Assembly (NCBI GenBank): GCA_965211775.1
Contig: OZ242974.1
Span: forward strand, 1,426,001 to 1,490,000
DNA length: 64,000 nucleotides
Direction of reading: 5' to 3'
Source of the DNA: Thiodiazotropha sp040506975
Lineage (GTDB): Bacteria > Pseudomonadota > Gammaproteobacteria > Chromatiales > Chromatiaceae
Under the pieces are notes generated by a model that was given only the letters and a program-made list of their open reading frames with translations, was not told the DNA's origin and did no database searches. The position numbers and the translations under genes were made by a program. This document shows, one piece after another, positions 18,188-27,626 of the stretch. The stretch's first letter is position 1. Every line of letters begins with the position of its first letter.

Positions 18188-19755
18188 CCCCAATATTTCA
18201 CGCATTAAAAAGGCAAAATCCTGATACTTCGATATAATTCAGTTGCTTACACTGTAATCGAAAGGATTTTGCCTGTGACAAACTGCACCCAGACTGCCTT
18301 TGATTTTCCAGCCCTAAAACGCCGTAAGGTTCAAGCCGAGTTTTCCGGTGGCGATATCACCTCGGACGGCGGCGTGTTGCTGCTGCGTGAGATCGACAGG
18401 CGTCTGGGATTGCTCGAGGCGGTTGATGCGGTCATCCCCGACCCGCGAGATCCCCGCTATATTGAACACAGCCAGTTGAGCCTGTTGCGCCAGCGAGTCT
18501 ATGGGCTCTGCCTGGGTTATGAAGATCTGAACGACCATCAGACACTACGCACCGACCCGGCCCTACAGAGCTCGATCGAACGCGAGGAGGTACTGGGCAG
18601 CCAGTCGACACTTTGTCGGCTGGAGAACCGGGTCGATCGCCGGGTTGCCGTTGATGTCCACAACCTACTGCTCGAGCAGTTCATTGCCTCATATGATGCA
18701 CCACCCGATGAGCTGATCCTGGATTTCGACGCCACGGATGATCCGGTGCATGGCCGCCAGGAAGGCCGCTTCTTTCACGGCTACTACGATCACTACTGCT
18801 TCCTGCCCCTGTATGTCTTTTGTGGCGATCAACTGCTGGTGAGTTATCTGCGGCCCAGCCGGATCGATGCGCCCAAGCATGCCTGGGCGATTCTGGCGCT
18901 GTTGGTCAAACGCCTGCGCCGGGCTTGGCCTGAAGTGCGTATCATCTTTCGGGGCGATAGCGGCTTTTGCCGTCACCACATGCTCAGCTGGTGCGAGCGC
19001 AACGCTGTGGGCTATATCGTGGGCATCGCCAAGAATGACGCCTTGCTGCGGTGTATCCGTGAGCCCATGCAGTGGGTTGAGGAACTGGCGAAGCGAACCG
19101 GCATGAAGATGCGGGAATTCTTTCAGTTTCACTATGCCGCCAGCACCTGGAAGACGCGTCGCAAGGTGATCGCCAAACTGGAGGTCACCGACAAGGGGCC
19201 AAATCCACGCTTCATCGTCACCAACCTGGCCGGCGACAAACAGCGCCTTTACGATGACCTCTACTGCGCCCGTGGTGACATGGAGAACCGAATCAAGGAG
19301 CAGCAACTGGGGCTGTTCGCCGATCGCACCAGCGCGCATTACTGGTGGGCCAATCAGTTTCGTCTACTGCTGTCCAGTCTGGCCTATGTGCTGATGGAGG
19401 CCATCCGGCGCCTCGCGCTGAAGGGCACGGAACTGGCGCGTGCACAGATGACCACGATCCGGCTCAAACTGTTCAAGATCGGGGCGGTCATCATTCGCAA
19501 CACGCGACGGATCCGCTTCCTGCTCTCCAGCACCTATCCCTATCAGGCGCTGTTTTTCCAGGTGGCGGCACGACTCAAGCCGGGATAGCCCGGCAGAGTG
19601 CTGCCCCGGTACGTTGATCAACAATGGGGGTAAGGGGGAGTCTGCCCGGAGGGTGGAAAATCAGGGCTTGATAGAGGTTTGGTTCCCAGTGAGGGCAAAC
19701 CATCCAAGCTTGGCCATATCACCGGCTAAATTTAAAAACGGATGAAACATGCGGG
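18188..19755 (+). mobile_element. IS1380-family element E (1568 bp), second of tandem pair
   Basis: Flanked by CTAG at 18184-18187 and 19756-19759, same orientation as D. Removing D and E with two CTAG copies joins the iorA stop to the GGGAGGG ribosome site of iorB. Confidence 0.95.
18269..19588 (+). CDS. IS1380-family transposase (copy E)
   Basis: Complete 439-residue transposase, protein identical to copy C. One silent T-to-C difference in the first codons (AACTGCACC). Confidence 0.95.
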   Translation: MPVTNCTQTAFDFPALKRRKVQAEFSGGDITSDGGVLLLREIDRRLGLLEAVDAVIPDPRDPRYIEHSQLSLLRQRVYGLCLGYEDLNDHQTLRTDPALQSSIEREEVLGSQSTLCRLENRVDRRVAVDVHNLLLEQFIASYDAPPDELILDFDATDDPVHGRQEGRFFHGYYDHYCFLPLYVFCGDQLLVSYLRPSRIDAPKHAWAILALLVKRLRRAWPEVRIIFRGDSGFCRHHMLSWCERNAVGYIVGIAKNDALLRCIREPMQWVEELAKRTGMKMREFFQFHYAASTWKTRRKVIAKLEVTDKGPNPRFIVTNLAGDKQRLYDDLYCARGDMENRIKEQQLGLFADRTSAHYWWANQFRLLLSSLAYVLMEAIRRLALKGTELARAQMTTIRLKLFKIGAVIIRNTRRIRFLLSSTYPYQALFFQVAARLKPG

Positions 19756-19779
19756 CTAGCCCGCCGGGAGGGAGTCAAG

Positions 19780-21969
19780 ATGAGGAGTGACTGGATAACC
19801 AATCTGAGTCGCCGCCGTTTTCTGGCGGCGGGGGTCGCCACCGCGGCCGGACTGACTCTGGGCATCATGCCTGTAACCCGTGCCGATACGCGCAGATCGG
19901 GACCCGGTTTTGCCGGTGCGGCGCCTGCGGATCAAGCGGCCTTTCAACCCAACGCCTTTCTGCGTATCGGCAGTGACAACCAGGTCACCGTGATCTCCAA
20001 GCATCTTGAGATGGGACAGGGGACCTATACGGGGCTGGCGACCCTGGTGGCGGAAGAGCTGGATGCGGCCTGGGAACAGGTCAGGGTGGAGGGCGCCCCG
20101 GCTGACGCCAAACGCTATCGCAATCTCTTCTGGGGCGAGACCCAGGGTACCGGCGGCAGCACCGCAATCGCCAACTCCTGGATGCAGATGCGCAAGGCGG
20201 GCGCCGCGGCGAGACATATGCTGGTGGAGGCCGCCGCCAAGCAATGGCGGGTGAAAGCGGATGAGGTCCGGGTCGAGGCCGGTCAGATAACCCATGCCCG
20301 GAGCGGCCGCAGCGCCAGCTTTGGGGAGATGGCGGACGCCGCTGCAGAGCAGCCGGTACCGCAGGAAGTGCTATTGAAGGAGTCTGATGAATTCCGCCTC
20401 ATAGGCAAGCGCCTGCCTCGTAAGGACAGTGCGGAAAAGACAGATGGCAGCGCTCTCTTCACCATCGATGTGCAACTCCTCGAAATGTATACCGCCGTGG
20501 TGGCGCATCCGCCGCGCTTCGGCGCCAAGGTGCGTGGTTTCGACGACAAGGCGGCAAGGGCGGTCAAAGGCGTCAAGCAAGCGCTGCAGATCCCTTCCGG
20601 GATCGCCGTTGTGGGGGACGATTTCTGGAGCGCCAAGCAGGGCCGGGACGCATTGCAGGTGGAATGGGACGAGAGCGGGGCGTTCAGGCAGAGTTCCAGC
20701 GAGATACTCGACAGCTACCGCGAGCTGGCGGATCAGCCCGGCGCTGTCGCCCGCAATGAGGGCGACAGCGAGGCGGCGATGGCCGGGGCGAGGAAGGTCA
20801 TCGAGGCCGAATACAGCGTACCTTTCCTGGCCCATGCGCCGATGGAGCCGATGGATTGCGTGGTGCGCATCGATGCCTCGGGTTGTGAGATCTGGAACGG
20901 CGAACAGATGAACACCGGCGATCAGATGGCGGTCGCCGGCCTGCTGGGACTGCAACCGGAACAGGTACGCATTCACATGCTCTACGCCGGCGGCTCCTTC
21001 GGCCGACGGGCCAATCCCAAGGCCGACTATGTGCTCGAGGCGGTGCATATCGCCAAGACGATGCCGCCGGGGACGCCGGTGAAACTGATCTGGACCCGGG
21101 AAGACGATATGCGGGGCGGTTACTACCGGCCGCTCTATCTCCACAAGCTCAAGGCGGGACTGGATGCCGAAAACCAACCTCTGGTGTGGCAGCAGCGTAT
21201 CGTGGGGCAGTCGATTATTGCGGGTACCCCGTTCGAGTCGGTGATGGTCAAGGATGGCATCGACCAGACCTCGGTAGAGGGTGCGGCAAACCTGCCGTAC
21301 GCCCTGAAGCATATCCATATAGACCTCCATTCGCCGCAACTGCAGGTGCCGGTACTCTGGTGGCGTTCGGTTGGCTCCACCCATACCGCCTTCGCGGTGG
21401 AGTGTTTCATGGACGAGCTCGCTGCGGAGGCGGGCAAGGATCCGGTGGCCTTTCGGCGCGCCCTGCTGGCGGAACATCCGCGGCATCTGGGTGTACTGAA
21501 CCTGGCGGTGGAGAAGGCGGGGTGGGACGAACCCCTGGGCCGTAACCGTGGCCGGGGGGTGGCGGTGCATGAATCCTTCAACTCCTACGTGGCGCAGGTG
21601 GCGGAGGTCACGGTGCGGCGCGGGGTGATCTACGTGGACCGGGTGGTGATCGCTGTGGATTGCGGCGTTCCGGTCAACCCCGACGTCATCGAGGCGCAGA
21701 TGCAGGGCGGTATGGGTTTTGGTCTGGCGGCCGCCCTGGCCAGCGAGCTGACCTTCAAGGAGGGGCGTGTCGAACAGTCCAACTTCCATGACTACCTGAC
21801 CCTGCGCATCGATCAGATGCCCGAGGTTGAGGTGTATATCGTACCCTCCAGCGAAGCGCCCACCGGGGTTGGCGAACCGGCCACACCGGTGATAGCGCCG
21901 GCGGTCGCCAATGCGGTGTTTGCGGCGACGGGGCAACGTCTGCGCCAACTGCCGCTTCGTCCCGCATGA
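19780..21969 (+). CDS. iorB: isoquinoline 1-oxidoreductase-type molybdenum hydroxylase, large subunit
   Basis: A 729-residue protein. The N-terminus carries a Tat export signal (NLSRRRFLAAGVATAAGLTL). The rest is an aldehyde/xanthine oxidase molybdopterin-binding fold: MGQGTYTGLATLVAEELD (about 68-85), GGSFGRRANPKADYVLEA (about 406-423), WWRSVGSTHTAFAVE (about 527-541) and a C-terminal GVGEPATPVIAPAVANA with the conserved active-site Glu. It would hydroxylate an aromatic N-heterocycle or oxidise an aldehyde in the periplasm with a molybdopterin-cytosine cofactor. GGGAGGG lies before the ATG. The gene is intact, but 3.1 kb of IS1380 now separates it from iorA and the presumed promoter. The mocA-like gene at 28954 may supply the cofactor. 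Confidence 0.92.
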   Translation: MRSDWITNLSRRRFLAAGVATAAGLTLGIMPVTRADTRRSGPGFAGAAPADQAAFQPNAFLRIGSDNQVTVISKHLEMGQGTYTGLATLVAEELDAAWEQVRVEGAPADAKRYRNLFWGETQGTGGSTAIANSWMQMRKAGAAARHMLVEAAAKQWRVKADEVRVEAGQITHARSGRSASFGEMADAAAEQPVPQEVLLKESDEFRLIGKRLPRKDSAEKTDGSALFTIDVQLLEMYTAVVAHPPRFGAKVRGFDDKAARAVKGVKQALQIPSGIAVVGDDFWSAKQGRDALQVEWDESGAFRQSSSEILDSYRELADQPGAVARNEGDSEAAMAGARKVIEAEYSVPFLAHAPMEPMDCVVRIDASGCEIWNGEQMNTGDQMAVAGLLGLQPEQVRIHMLYAGGSFGRRANPKADYVLEAVHIAKTMPPGTPVKLIWTREDDMRGGYYRPLYLHKLKAGLDAENQPLVWQQRIVGQSIIAGTPFESVMVKDGIDQTSVEGAANLPYALKHIHIDLHSPQLQVPVLWWRSVGSTHTAFAVECFMDELAAEAGKDPVAFRRALLAEHPRHLGVLNLAVEKAGWDEPLGRNRGRGVAVHESFNSYVAQVAEVTVRRGVIYVDRVVIAVDCGVPVNPDVIEAQMQGGMGFGLAAALASELTFKEGRVEQSNFHDYLTLRIDQMPEVEVYIVPSSEAPTGVGEPATPVIAPAVANAVFAATGQRLRQLPLRPA

Positions 21970-22009
21970 GGGCTTTAGGTTCACAAGGAAAAGAAACCGG
22001 GTACACCCG

Positions 22010-23960
22010 GTGCGCCGAGCTAAATCGGCAAGAGATTGGAGGTGAAAATCCTCTACCCGGAAAGGTGTAGCGAACCACCGGGGCCCCGAGTCATGGACCG
22101 CCATCCGCGAGGACAAGGTTAAGCGTTGACAGGGGAAAGTGCAGGCTCAGTATTGAGCTCCGAAATATATAAATGAGCGTGTCGACCTTGTTGGGTGAGG
22201 GGGAAGACAACACGAACGGGTACGTTAAGCGAGTATCCGGCCGGCGCTCCGGAGTCATAGACCTGATGCATGTGCCGATGTCTCTTGTACGGAACTCGGG
22301 AGATCCCGCCTTTGGCCAATCCACAATCCGAGGGGAGGCCGGGTCTGGGGAGTTTAAAGTAAGCCCAGACGCTGACGGAGACGGGAAGTCGGACAGGCCC
22401 ATAGTAGTGAAGAAACAGACGAACAAAAGCATGATGGAGCACAAGGAAGAAAGCTTGATTGTACTGGCGGAGACTGTGGAGCAAAGGGGCCTGACAAAGA
22501 GAAATTCGAATCGACAGGTGTGATTGCATGACACAGAGCATGATCGAGACACGACCGGGTCTGATGCGGATACGGGAAGCGGCGAAACGGAAGCCTGAGC
22601 TGCAATTCAATAACCTGTTCCATCACCTGGATGTAGAGCTGCTTGGGGAGGCGTACCGCCATCTCAAGCGCAATGCTGCGCCCGGAGTTGATGGGGTTGA
22701 CTGGTCCGGCTACGGAGAGGAACTGGAGAAGAACCTCGAAGAGCTGGTTCAGCGTCTACATACCCAACGCTACCGAACCCAAGCGGTATTACGGCAGTGG
22801 ATCCCTAAAGCGAACGGCCAGAAACGCCCGATTGGCATCACGACAGTCGAAGACAAGGTGGTGCAACAGGCGGTGGTCTGGTTGCTGGAAGCGATCTATG
22901 AAAGAGAGTTTCTGGGGTTCAGCTATGGATTCCGACCTGGACGCAGTCAACATGATGCGCTGGATGCGGTCTACATGGCGGTCACTACTCGTAAGGTCAG
23001 CTGGGTGCTTGATGCGGATATCAAGGGGTTCTTTGATGCAATCGAGCAGGATTGGTTGATGAGGATGTTGAAGGAAAAGATTGCAGACAAACGCCTGCTG
23101 CGCCTGATCGAGCGGATGCTCAAGAGTGGCGTGCAGGAAGAGGGGCAATGGTATAAGACGGAGGTGGGGACACCTCAAGGGGCAGTGATATCACCGATGT
23201 TAGGTAATATCTACCTGCACTACGTTTTAGACCTGTGGGCGCACCAATGGCGTAAACAGGAAGCCAGAGGTGAGGTGTACATTGTGCGCTATGCTGATGA
23301 CAGTGTACTGGGGTTCCAGTACCGAAGCGATGGTGAGTGCTTCCTTGAAGCGTTCAAGGATCGCTTGGCGAAGTTTGGACTGAGCCTGAACGAGGAGAAA
23401 ACCCGGCTGATCGAGTTTGGCCGATTTGCCGATGGCAACCGCCGAGGACGCGGTGCAGGAAGACCCGAAGTGTTTGAGTTTCTCGGGTTTACGCATCTGT
23501 GCTCAAAGCGTCGTAGTGACGGCGGATATAAATTGCTAAGGCAGATCAACAGCAAACGGCAGAGAAGCAAACTCCGACAAATAAAAGAGACTCTGATGCG
23601 GACAAGGCATCGTCATCCTTACAAAGTTGGGGTGTGGTTAAAACGAGTTGTACAAGGCTACTACAATTACTTTGCAGTGCCGGATAATCACAAGTCGTTA
23701 AGTGCGTTTCGACGAGAAGTGTGCAGAGCTTGGATGAAGGCATTACGTCGGCGTAGTCAGAAGGGAAAAGGTATGAGTTGGGAGAAAGCCAAAAAGCTAA
23801 TCAAACGATTCATCCCCAGTTCCCGTGTACTCCACCCATATCCGTCAGAGCGCTTTGGCGTTTGACTCGATGTAGGAGCCGTATGCGTTAGTAGCGCACG
23901 TACGGATCTGTGCCGGGGGCCTGTCGTACCAACTAACAGGTTAGTGCGACGGGGCTCTAC
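22010..23960 (+). mobile_element. group II intron with reverse transcriptase
   Basis: The 5' end matches the GTGCG boundary (22010). The 5' half (22010-22527) is the structured RNA of domains I-IV. The ORF fills domain IV. Domain V is readable at 23876-23908 (GAGCCGTATGCG, loop, CGCACGTACGGATC). Domain VI is at about 23914-23955 with a bulged-A candidate in CCAACTAAC. The 3' end is about CTCTAC at 23960. The element lies 40 bp after iorB, directly after a CCGGGTACACCCGG hairpin, so it does not interrupt a gene. Exact ends are inferred from family rules. Confidence 0.88.
22528..23865 (+). CDS. ltrA: group II intron reverse transcriptase/maturase
   Basis: A 445-residue protein. RT motifs: APGVDGVDW (RT1), PKANGQKRPIGI (RT2), FSYGFRPGRSQHDAL (RT3), VLDADIKGFFDAI (RT4, first catalytic Asp), TPQGAVISPMLGNIYLHYVLD (RT5-type), YADD (catalytic), EKTRLIEFG and FEFLGF. 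A maturase domain X follows (GYYNYFAVPDNHKSLSAFRR), ending in HPYPSERFGV. No HNH endonuclease is present, so mobility would depend on nicked or single-stranded target DNA. It splices and reverse-transcribes its own intron. It appears intact. Confidence 0.95.
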   Translation: MTQSMIETRPGLMRIREAAKRKPELQFNNLFHHLDVELLGEAYRHLKRNAAPGVDGVDWSGYGEELEKNLEELVQRLHTQRYRTQAVLRQWIPKANGQKRPIGITTVEDKVVQQAVVWLLEAIYEREFLGFSYGFRPGRSQHDALDAVYMAVTTRKVSWVLDADIKGFFDAIEQDWLMRMLKEKIADKRLLRLIERMLKSGVQEEGQWYKTEVGTPQGAVISPMLGNIYLHYVLDLWAHQWRKQEARGEVYIVRYADDSVLGFQYRSDGECFLEAFKDRLAKFGLSLNEEKTRLIEFGRFADGNRRGRGAGRPEVFEFLGFTHLCSKRRSDGGYKLLRQINSKRQRSKLRQIKETLMRTRHRHPYKVGVWLKRVVQGYYNYFAVPDNHKSLSAFRREVCRAWMKALRRRSQKGKGMSWEKAKKLIKRFIPSSRVLHPYPSERFGV

Positions 23961-23979
23961 GGCGACTTAAAATATTGCG

Positions 23980-23998
23980 ATCTCACCAGTCGTGAGAT
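23980..23998 (+). repeat. inverted repeat upstream of the Y1 transposase
   Basis: ATCTCAC, five bases, GTGAGAT: a perfect 7-bp stem 39 bp before the transposase start. It is a candidate left-end hairpin for an HUH single-strand transposase. Confidence 0.4.
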
Positions 23999-24037
23999 AA
24001 TCTTATTGGAGGTCATCAAAACAACATGGAGGTTGAA

Positions 24038-25057
24038 ATGACACGTGCCCGAGAAACCCTAATCAGCTTGGAAGCCACCCCTTACTATCACTGTATTTCC
24101 CGCTGTGTACGCCGTGCCTGGTTGTGCGGTGAAGATCCCTATACAGGCCAAAGCTTCGAGCATCGGCGCCAATGGGTGCTGGATCGGTTGCGGGAGTTAG
24201 TGGATATCTTCGCCATTGATGTATGCGCCTATGCCATCATGTCCAACCACTATCACGTCGTGTTGCATGTAGATGCGGACAAGGCTAAAAGCTGGACGGA
24301 TCAGCAGGTTATCGAACAGTGGAATCGTTTATACAAAGGCCATATGTTGGCGGATCGTTATCTGGCAGGTGAGGTGATGAGTAACGCAGAATGGGCAGCC
24401 CTCTCAGAATTGATCGGGGAATGGCGATCACGCCTTTATGATATCAGCTGGTTCATGCGGTGTCTGAACGAACACTTGGCAATAAGCGCCAATGTAGAAG
24501 ACAACTGCAAGGGAAGATTCTGGGAAGGGCGATTCAAAAGTCAGGCCTTACTGGATGAAGGGGCACTGCTGACCTGTATGAGCTATGTCGATCTCAATCC
24601 CATCCGGGTGGGATTGGCACAGACACCGGAAAGCTCGGATTTCACTTCGATCCAAGAACGAATCGAAGCCTATGCCGAGCGACAGAAATCAAGAAAAGCC
24701 GAACCGGGAGTCAAAGAACAACCCACAATGCTCCATCCCTTTAACGGAGCGATGGAAAAGGATTCCACGAAGGGAATCGGTTTTGAACTGAATGACTACC
24801 TGCGCCTGGTAGACTGGACTGGACGCGCGATACGCGAGGATAAAAAAGGTGCGATACCAGGTGATCTTGTCCCGATCCTAGAACGTATTGGGCTAAATCC
24901 GGATGCTTGGGTAACAAGTGTCAGCCACTACAATCGGCACTACTTCTCAGTGCTGGGTGCGATCGATCGAATCAAAGCATATGCCCAAGCACAGAAAAAG
25001 AGTTGGCATCGGGGTCAGCGTGCTGTATTGCGGAGTTATCGTCTCGTCATTGTATAG
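24038..25057 (+). CDS. Y1 (HUH) transposase, REP-associated tyrosine transposase type
   Basis: A 339-residue protein. The Y1_Tnp domain occupies about residues 10-200, with SRCVRRAWLCG, the HUH motif in MSNHYHVVLHVD and the sequence EGRFKSQALLDEGALLTCMSYVDLNPIRVGLA around the catalytic-Tyr helix, typical of RAYT/COG1943 proteins. Such enzymes nick single-stranded DNA at hairpins. The ATG at 24038 has GGAGG 6 bases before it; the upstream ATG at 24026 is an alternative. A C-terminal 140-residue part is not conserved in IS200. Fragments of its 3' end are repeated just downstream. Confidence 0.88.
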   Translation: MTRARETLISLEATPYYHCISRCVRRAWLCGEDPYTGQSFEHRRQWVLDRLRELVDIFAIDVCAYAIMSNHYHVVLHVDADKAKSWTDQQVIEQWNRLYKGHMLADRYLAGEVMSNAEWAALSELIGEWRSRLYDISWFMRCLNEHLAISANVEDNCKGRFWEGRFKSQALLDEGALLTCMSYVDLNPIRVGLAQTPESSDFTSIQERIEAYAERQKSRKAEPGVKEQPTMLHPFNGAMEKDSTKGIGFELNDYLRLVDWTGRAIREDKKGAIPGDLVPILERIGLNPDAWVTSVSHYNRHYFSVLGAIDRIKAYAQAQKKSWHRGQRAVLRSYRLVIV

Positions 25058-25123
25058 CTTGTACAAAACCAAATTAGAAATAAAAGGTTGGGAAAGGAAC
25101 GTTTAACGGGTGTCCTGTATTTG
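24821..25123 (+). repeat. parent copy of the 3'-coterminal repeat (end of Y1 gene plus 66 bp)
   Basis: This stretch, from inside the transposase gene to the motif ACGGGTGTCCTGTATTTG (25106-25123), recurs as 25151-25453 with a handful of substitutions. Confidence 0.9.
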
Positions 25124-25130
25124 GTTGTTT

Positions 25131-25148
25131 ACGGGTGTCCTGTATTTG
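25131..25148 (+). repeat. 3'-terminal motif alone, extra copy
   Basis: ACGGGTGTCCTGTATTTG on its own, preceded by GTTT as in the longer copies (GTTTA). This is the shortest of the 3'-coterminal copies. Confidence 0.8.
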
Positions 25149-25150
25149 CG

Positions 25151-25453
25151 GGACGCGCGATACGCGAGGATAAAAAAGGTGCGATACCAGATGATCTTGT
25201 CCCGATCCTAGAACGTATTGGGCTAAATCCGGATGCTTGGGTAACAAGTGTCAGCCACTACAATCGGCACTACTTCTCAGTGCTGGGTGCGATCGATCGA
25301 ATCAAGGCATATGCCCAAGCGCAGAAAAAGAGTTGGCATCGGGGTCAGCGTGCTGTATTGCGGAGTTATCGTCTCGTCATTGTATAGCTTGTACAAAACC
25401 AAATTAGAAATAAAAGGTTGGGAAAGGAATGTTTAACGGGTGTCCTGTATTTG
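25151..25453 (+). repeat. 303-bp 5'-truncated copy of the Y1 element 3' end
   Basis: It is offset exactly 330 bp from 24821-25123. It includes the last 79 codons of the transposase in frame but without a start, so the open frame here is not a gene. Differences include CCAGATG for CCAGGTG, AAGGCAT for AAAGCAT and GGAATG for GGAACG. Confidence 0.92.
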
Positions 25454-25455
25454 TG

Positions 25456-25528
25456 TGTATAGCTTGTACAAAACCAAATTAGAAATAAAAGGTTGGGAAA
25501 GGAATGTTTAACGGGTGTCCTGTATTTG
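25456..25528 (+). repeat. 73-bp 5'-truncated copy of the Y1 element 3' end
   Basis: It starts at TGTATAGCTTGTAC, just at the transposase stop codon, and ends at the fourth ACGGGTGTCCTGTATTTG (25511-25528). It carries the GGAATG variant, so it derives from, or shares a source with, the 25151-25453 copy. Confidence 0.92.
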
Positions 25529-26486
25529 GATTGCAAAAAAGAGAATCTCAAAATGAATCAAGATTTAAGGAAGCTCTGAACAATTGATGCCTTTCAACCT
25601 TGATCCATCATTTTTTACTCAAAACACCCGTAAAACATGACAGTCTTCCTGTTTGCCCGCCTGGTTGCTGCCTGTTACCAGCATCCAGGCGCACCTTGCC
25701 TGTCATTGCGCCAGTAATGGCCGCTTTGCCAGCACCAGATTCACTAAAGCACATTTGGTGAATACGCAGTGCGCATTCTTTTCCAACCCGCGGTAACGCA
25801 CCTTGGTGAAACCGAACTGGCGCTTCATTACACCAAAGACATGCTCGACTCTGGCGCGGGTCTTTGACTTGTGCCGGTTGGCTGATTGTTCCGCTTCGCT
25901 CAACTGGCGGTTACGGCAGCCTTTTTTCTGCGTAAAGTCTTTTGCCTGAGGAGCGTGTTCTTTTAGTTGTTCTCGCTGACCTGCATAGGCAGAATCTCCC
26001 CAGAGACGGGTTTCCTCGCCGTGCAGTAGATCCCCCAGCATCTGTGAATCATGCACATTGGCAGGGGTCACGGCGATCGAGTGAATCAGCTTGGTACGGC
26101 TGTCTACGCCAATGTGCGCCTTCATGCCAAAGTACCACTGGTTGCCTTTCTTGGTCTGATGCATGTCCGGGTCTCGCTGCTTCTCTTTGTTCTTGGTCGA
26201 ACTCGGTGCATTGATAATGGTGGCATCCACTATGGTGCCCCGACTCACTTTCATACCGTTTTCCGCCAGATAGACGTTGACAAGGCGAAACAGCTCATCG
26301 CCCAAGTTGTTCCGCTCCATCAGGTGGCGAAACTTGCAGATCGTCGTTTCGTCAGGGACCGGCTCTGCACCCAAGTCTATCCCTACAAACAGACGCATGG
26401 CTCTTGAGTCGTAAAGCGCCTCTTCCGCAGCCGGATCGGAAAGCTCAAACCAATGCTGCAGAAAATGGATGCGCAGCATGCGCTCT

Positions 26487-27129
26487 AGACAAAAATGGAG
26501 ACCCCCCAGCTCTGCTGGGGAGGCATCAACAGTTTGACAGAAACAGGAGTCTCATAGTAACCCCAAAGCGTGAGCCGCCAAGCAACACGCTAAGGAGAAA
26601 CCATGAGACAAGTAGAAAGTTTAAGCCACACGAGATGGGAGTGTAAGTACCATATTGTGTTTATCCCGAAGTACCGGAGGAAGACGCTTTTTGGGCAGAT
26701 CAGGCAGGAGCTTGGAGAGGTATTTCATCGGCTGGCGAGGCAGAAAGAGAGTTTGATAGAGGAAGGGCATGTTATGGCTGATCATGTTCATATGATGATA
26801 TCGATACCACCAAAATATGCGGTATCGCAGGTAGTTGGGTTTATCAAAGGTAAAAGTGCGATCCACATAGCCCGTACCTACCTGGGTCGGAAAAGGAACT
26901 ATGTTGGCCATCATTTCTGGGCCAGGGGATATTTTACCTCGACGGTAGGCAGGGATGAGCAGGTGATTCGGGAGTATATACGGCAGCAGGAAGCGGAAGA
27001 CCGTAGGATTGATCAGTTACAGTTGATGTAACAGCCCCTTTGAGGGGCTCAAGGAGCCAATAGGCTCCGTTTTACAGACCGCTTCGAGCGGTTCACAACT
27101 AAAGCCCCCGGCTTTGCCGGGGGATACTT
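26487..27129 (+). mobile_element. IS200-type element nested in the IS5 transposase
   Basis: About 643 bp, no target duplication, as expected for IS200. The left end has the hairpin CCCCAGCTCTGCTGGGG (about 26505-26521) and the right end CCCCCGGCTTTGCCGGGGG (about 27104-27122). The boundaries restore an uninterrupted IS5 frame and have one base of ambiguity. Confidence 0.9.
26603..27031 (+). CDS. tnpA: IS200/IS605-family TnpA transposase
   Basis: A 142-residue Y1 HUH transposase of normal IS200 length. It begins SLSHTRWECKYHIVFIPKYR, has the metal-binding DHVHMMISIPP (HUH at about 63-65), the ARGYFTSTVGRDE segment and the catalytic Tyr in VIREYIRQQEAED (about 128). AAGGAG lies before the ATG. 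It excises and inserts single-stranded DNA. The element carries no tnpB. Confidence 0.95.
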   Translation: MRQVESLSHTRWECKYHIVFIPKYRRKTLFGQIRQELGEVFHRLARQKESLIEEGHVMADHVHMMISIPPKYAVSQVVGFIKGKSAIHIARTYLGRKRNYVGHHFWARGYFTSTVGRDEQVIREYIRQQEAEDRRIDQLQLM

Positions 27130-27626
27130 ACTCCAATGGGCTTTCTGCCGGCTTTCAGCGGTTTTGGGTAGTAAGGGGCGATTGCCTCGCACATCTCGTT
27201 CCAGGGAATGATCTCGTCCATTTCATCAAGAAACTGCTCTTTGCGGGTCTTCTTGCGGTATTTTTCGAAGCCACTGGCTTCTAGGCTGTGTTGTTTCATC
27301 GCGCTTTTTTGGGGCTGGTGATCAATGTATCGATATTATACGATTCTTGGAATTAATCAGAGATGCCTTAATATTTCCACCGGTATTTGCCTTAATAGCT
27401 TTGACGTTAGGTGTTGGAATATGGCTCGGTAAGCTTCGGTTTGCAGCCGTAAAGCGAGGTGATTTGAATCCACGATATTACGAATTGAACAGGGGTGGGA
27501 AACTTCCGGGTTACTTAGCCAAGGTAAGCCATAATTACGATAACTTATTGGCGCTACCCATTCTGTTTTATGTGGCTGCAATCATGCTGTTTGTTACCGC
27601 TAAGGTAGAGATTGCACAAATAGTTA

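Larger units (their letters stand above)
25703..27299 (-). pseudogene. IS5-family transposase, split by IS200
   Basis: The N-terminal part (27299 to about 27130, MKQHSLEASGFEKYRKKTRK) and the C-terminal part (about 26486 to 25703) join in frame as KPIGVERMLRIHFLQHW when the IS200 is removed. Catalytic residues are in TIVDATIINAPSS, LWGDSAYAGQ and RARVEHVFGVMKRQFG. The last residues visible in the N-terminal open frame (SIPRQSRGL) come from the IS200 end. The protein cannot be made intact now. Confidence 0.9.
25569..27367 (-). mobile_element. IS5-family element, interrupted by an IS200
   Basis: Terminal inverted repeats GGAAGCTCTGAACAATT (25569) and, on the other strand from 27367, GGCATCTCTGATTAATT. 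Flanked by a TTAA duplication at 25565-25568 and 27368-27371. Without the nested IS200 the element would be about 1156 bp, normal for the family. It entered codon 5 of the MAPEG gene. Confidence 0.88.

Noticed and set aside
25088..25387. 99-codon frame like a second transposase
   Set aside because: It is a 5'-truncated copy of the transposase 3' end, without its own start or domain.
24821..25528. CRISPR array
   Set aside because: The repeats are few, of unequal length, 3'-coterminal and not separated by regular spacers; no cas genes.
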